A stretch of DNA of 64,000 nt from Vulcanisaeta moutnovskia 768-28 (GTDB lineage Archaea; Thermoproteota; Thermoprotei; Thermoproteales; Thermocladiaceae): the NCBI RefSeq assembly GCF_000190315.1, contig NC_015151.1, positions 248,001 to 312,000 of the forward strand, read 5' to 3'. Below the pieces are notes generated by a model. The model searched no databases. It was given only the letters and a program-made list of their open reading frames with translations, and was not told the origin of the DNA. The number at the start of each line of letters is the position of its first letter. Position 1 is the stretch's first letter. Positions 62,131-64,000 of this stretch are shown here, piece after piece. A program made the translations under genes and the position numbers.

Positions 62131-63183
62131 TTGAGCGTGTCATTACCGAGCTATTGTAATGAAACGGAGGTTCTCGTTAGGATAGCTAATGAGCAAACAA
62201 ACCCAGAGTGGGGCGTACCGCCAGAGAAGAGGCCCATGGATCTTTACCTCAAGTATGGTTTTGTGGTTATTGATAAGCCGAGGGGACCAACAAGCCATGA
62301 GGTTGCTGCTTGGATTAAAAAGATGCTTAATCTTGATAGGGCAGGTCATTCTGGTACGCTTGATCCAGGGGTTTCTGGAGTATTACCTATAGCGCTTGGA
62401 GAGTCTACGAAGGCTATGCCTGCAATTAATACGTTGGATAAGGAGTACGTAATGGTTATGAAGATGCATGGGGATGTTAATGATGAGAAGTTGAGGGCTG
62501 TACTTAGGGAGTTCACCGGCGCCATTTATCAAAGGCCGCCATTGAGGAGTGCGGTTAAGAGACAGTTGAGGGTTAAGCATGTTTATGAGCTTGAGCTTCT
62601 CGAGAGGGATGGTAAGTACGCATTAATAAGGATGAATGTGGAATCAGGGACATACGCAAGGAAGCTTGCTTATGATATTGGTGAGGTTCTTGGAGTTGGC
62701 GCAAACATGAGGGAGCTCAGAAGAATTAGGGTTGGTTGCTTCACTGAGAAGGAGACAATTACACTGCAGGATCTTAAGGATGCATACACGCTCTATAGGG
62801 ATTATGGCATTGAGGATCTCCTGAGAACTTATGTAAAACCTGTTGAGTACATGGTTAGGCATTTACCCAAGGTCTGGATCAGGGACTCCGCAGTCGATGC
62901 GGTTTGTCATGGAGCCGCATTGGCTGTTCCTGGCATTGTTAAGTTAACGAATAATATAAAGAGGAAATCATTAACGGCAATCATGACTTTAAAGAATGAA
63001 CTAGTGGCTCTAGGCTATGCGGAAATGACAAGCGATGAAATAATGAATGCCCAGCGCGGTATTGCAATTAAGACTACCAGAGTAATTATGAAAAAAGGCA
63101 CGTATCCATCAATGTGGAAGAAAAAGAAAGCAGAGGGTAAGGTTGAGGAGAAGCAGCAAGACAATACCAAGGGGAAGGAGTAG
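62131..63183 (+). CDS. cbf5: Cbf5, catalytic subunit of H/ACA RNP (tRNA/rRNA pseudouridine synthase)
   Basis: 350 residues. TruB-type signature VIDKPRGPTSHEVAAWIKK and the catalytic Asp in GHSGTLDPGVSGVLPIAL (about 75). YQRPPLRSAVKRQLRVK and the ESGTYARKLAYDIG segment also belong to Cbf5. A C-terminal PUA domain (about 245-325, TLKNELVALGYAEM) and a lysine-rich tail close the protein. With Nop10, Gar1, L7Ae and guide RNAs it makes pseudouridines. The start is TTG 62131 (27 bp after a TTTTATAA box) or GTG 62137. A C/D box sRNA gene lies just downstream. Confidence 0.95.
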   Translation: MSVSLPSYCNETEVLVRIANEQTNPEWGVPPEKRPMDLYLKYGFVVIDKPRGPTSHEVAAWIKKMLNLDRAGHSGTLDPGVSGVLPIALGESTKAMPAINTLDKEYVMVMKMHGDVNDEKLRAVLREFTGAIYQRPPLRSAVKRQLRVKHVYELELLERDGKYALIRMNVESGTYARKLAYDIGEVLGVGANMRELRRIRVGCFTEKETITLQDLKDAYTLYRDYGIEDLLRTYVKPVEYMVRHLPKVWIRDSAVDAVCHGAALAVPGIVKLTNNIKRKSLTAIMTLKNELVALGYAEMTSDEIMNAQRGIAIKTTRVIMKKGTYPSMWKKKKAEGKVEEKQQDNTKGKE

Positions 63184-63216
63184 TAATAGCTTTATTACTT
63201 CAATTATAATCAAGAT

Positions 63217-63276
63217 GTTGATTGATGAAAATCAGGAATCGCTGATCGATGAGGAACAGCGGATCACCTGATTTTC
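63217..63276 (+). ncRNA. C/D box methylation guide sRNA
   Basis: In the spacer after cbf5 the four boxes occur in order with archaeal spacing: C box TTGATGA (63222-63228), D' box CTGA (63242-63245), C' box CGATGA (63247-63252), D box CTGA (63268-63271). The guide intervals are 13 and 15 nt. The D guide, GGAACAGCGGATCAC, is complementary to GTGATCCGCTG, a stretch I recall from conserved domain V of archaeal 23S rRNA; the fifth base rule would place 2'-O-methyl on the U of GUGAU. The D' guide target is not recognised. Ends are approximate; the AT-rich 63203-63210 region may be its TATA box. Confidence 0.75.
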
Positions 63277-63336
63277 TTTCCCTCTAAAGTCTGCAATTTA
63301 AATTGGAGTACATAGAGTTAGGAATTAGGCGATTAA

Positions 63337-64000
63337 GTGATTAATGAAATGGAGATCTTCCTGGATGAATGCCCAGCATCCCCACTTAGCCACATACTGG
63401 CTCTGCGAGGTAGTGTTGAGGACAATAACGAACTTCCATACCTAAGCATGAACTTCATTAATGACGTAACTATTTACCTAACCCATGCATGCAACCTAGA
63501 ATGTAGACACTGCTACTTATTAGCGGGTAAGCCATTAAGTAATGAATTAAGTATCGATGATTGGTTACTCATACTTGATAAATTAAGGGATCTTGGGGCT
63601 AAGTATGTCTACCTATTGGGTGGTGAACCAATGCTATTAATCAGAAGGGGCTTATTGAAAATAATAAGTCATGCGAAGGACCTTGGTCTTTACATATCGA
63701 TGAGTACTAATGGTACGTTAGTTAATAGAGAAAGTGCACTTCAACTTAAGAGGGCTGGGCTTGACCAGGTTCAGGTGAGTCTCGATGGCCCAAATCCAGC
63801 AGTCAATGATGTTATTAGGGGCATTGGCAGTTTCGATAAGGCTGTTAGGGCTGTTAATGTGTTTAGGGAGGTTGGTATTGCTGTGTCGCTGTCGTATACG
63901 GTAATACCTGACAATGCTTATTACGTTGTGGATATGGTTAGGTTAACGGAAAAATTGGGTGCCCCAGTGCTCACCTTCATACGTGTTCAGGAGTTTGGTA
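63337..64000 (+). CDS. radical SAM protein, partial (C-terminus beyond the window)
   Basis: About 221 residues visible from GTG 63337 (in-frame stop directly upstream; ATG 63349 also possible). The cluster motif is THACNLECRHCYL (C-x3-C-x2-C, about residue 51), followed by LLGGEPMLL, the SMSTNGTLV segment and QVSLDGPNPAVND, all typical of SPASM-type or haem-biosynthesis/PqqE-like radical SAM enzymes. Whether a C-terminal SPASM domain with more cysteines exists cannot be seen. Substrate unknown. Confidence 0.9.
   Translation, partial: MINEMEIFLDECPASPLSHILALRGSVEDNNELPYLSMNFINDVTIYLTHACNLECRHCYLLAGKPLSNELSIDDWLLILDKLRDLGAKYVYLLGGEPMLLIRRGLLKIISHAKDLGLYISMSTNGTLVNRESALQLKRAGLDQVQVSLDGPNPAVNDVIRGIGSFDKAVRAVNVFREVGIAVSLSYTVIPDNAYYVVDMVRLTEKLGAPVLTFIRVQEFG

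Noticed and set aside
1-64000. CRISPR arrays, insertion sequences, integrated viruses or tRNA-associated integration sites
   Set aside because: No regularly spaced repeats, transposase, integrase or duplicated tRNA ends were seen; the two tRNA genes are intact with normal flanks.

Overview
The window comes from a hyperthermophilic or thermoacidophilic crenarchaeon of the order Thermoproteales. The gene set and protein features look most like the Vulcanisaeta/Caldivirga branch, but that placement is inferred from gene content, not from a search. Supporting traits are a PolB1-type DNA polymerase, short crenarchaeal XPF nuclease, RpoG/Rpb8-like subunit, SmAP3-like Sm protein, topoisomerase VI B, TiaS, thermosome, a true archaeal histone, CCA-encoding tRNA genes, promoters with BRE/TATA about 26-28 bp before many start codons (leaderless transcription), and a C/D box sRNA. 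Coding density is very high. I saw no CRISPR array, insertion sequence or provirus.

Layout. 1-3.9 kb (minus): hexulose-phosphate synthase (cut by the left edge), a coiled-coil protein, CCA-adding enzyme, a large helical unknown. 4-11 kb (plus): two sugar nucleotidyltransferase-fold proteins around rpsM, a GNAT, Nep1 and glmS. 11-23 kb: PCNA with an acidic N-terminal extension, TiaS, a HAD phosphatase, the aconitase X large subunit (probable phosphomevalonate dehydratase), a domain-order-swapped CbiA/CobQ-like protein, PolB1 with an acidic N-terminus, a small protein with an acidic C-terminus, a CDP-alcohol transferase, a PadR regulator and glutamate dehydrogenase. 24-32 kb: flavodiiron protein, tRNA-Asn, NadM, citrate synthase, NucS, a phosphoribosyltransferase, a DMT transporter, XPF and a small zinc ribbon. 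32-36 kb: histone, a pyruvoyl decarboxylase (AdoMet or arginine), an aKMT-like lysine methyltransferase, Dph2 and thermosome. 36-46 kb: a pilus-type ATPase and membrane subunit, TFB, RpoG-like, SmAP3, ArcTGT, PAC2, S17e, Hsp20, MetRS and dCTP deaminase. 46-57 kb: a sugar-isomerase-like gene behind a broken threonine dehydratase, tRNA-Ala, PrxQ-type peroxiredoxin, a Tat-exported molybdoenzyme with a membrane partner, a PUA/PP-loop/ferredoxin fusion, an aminotransferase, QueC and an MmgE/PrpD protein. 57-64 kb: Top6B, a large exported unknown, a GIY-YIG protein, Cbf5, a C/D box sRNA and a radical SAM protein cut by the right edge.

Functional threads. Information processing dominates: replication (PolB1, PCNA, Top6B), repair (NucS, XPF), chromatin (histone, aKMT), transcription (TFB, RpoG) and RNA modification (CCA enzyme, Nep1, TiaS, QueC plus ArcTGT, Cbf5, C/D sRNA, Dph2 acting on EF2). 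TiaS needs agmatine, which the pyruvoyl decarboxylase may make. QueC and ArcTGT are two steps of archaeosine synthesis. The most unusual items are the acidic extensions on replication proteins, the swapped amidotransferase/P-loop fusion, the GlmU-like protein lacking signature residues next to glmS, the histone/lysine-methyltransferase neighbourhood, and several unrecognised small proteins.
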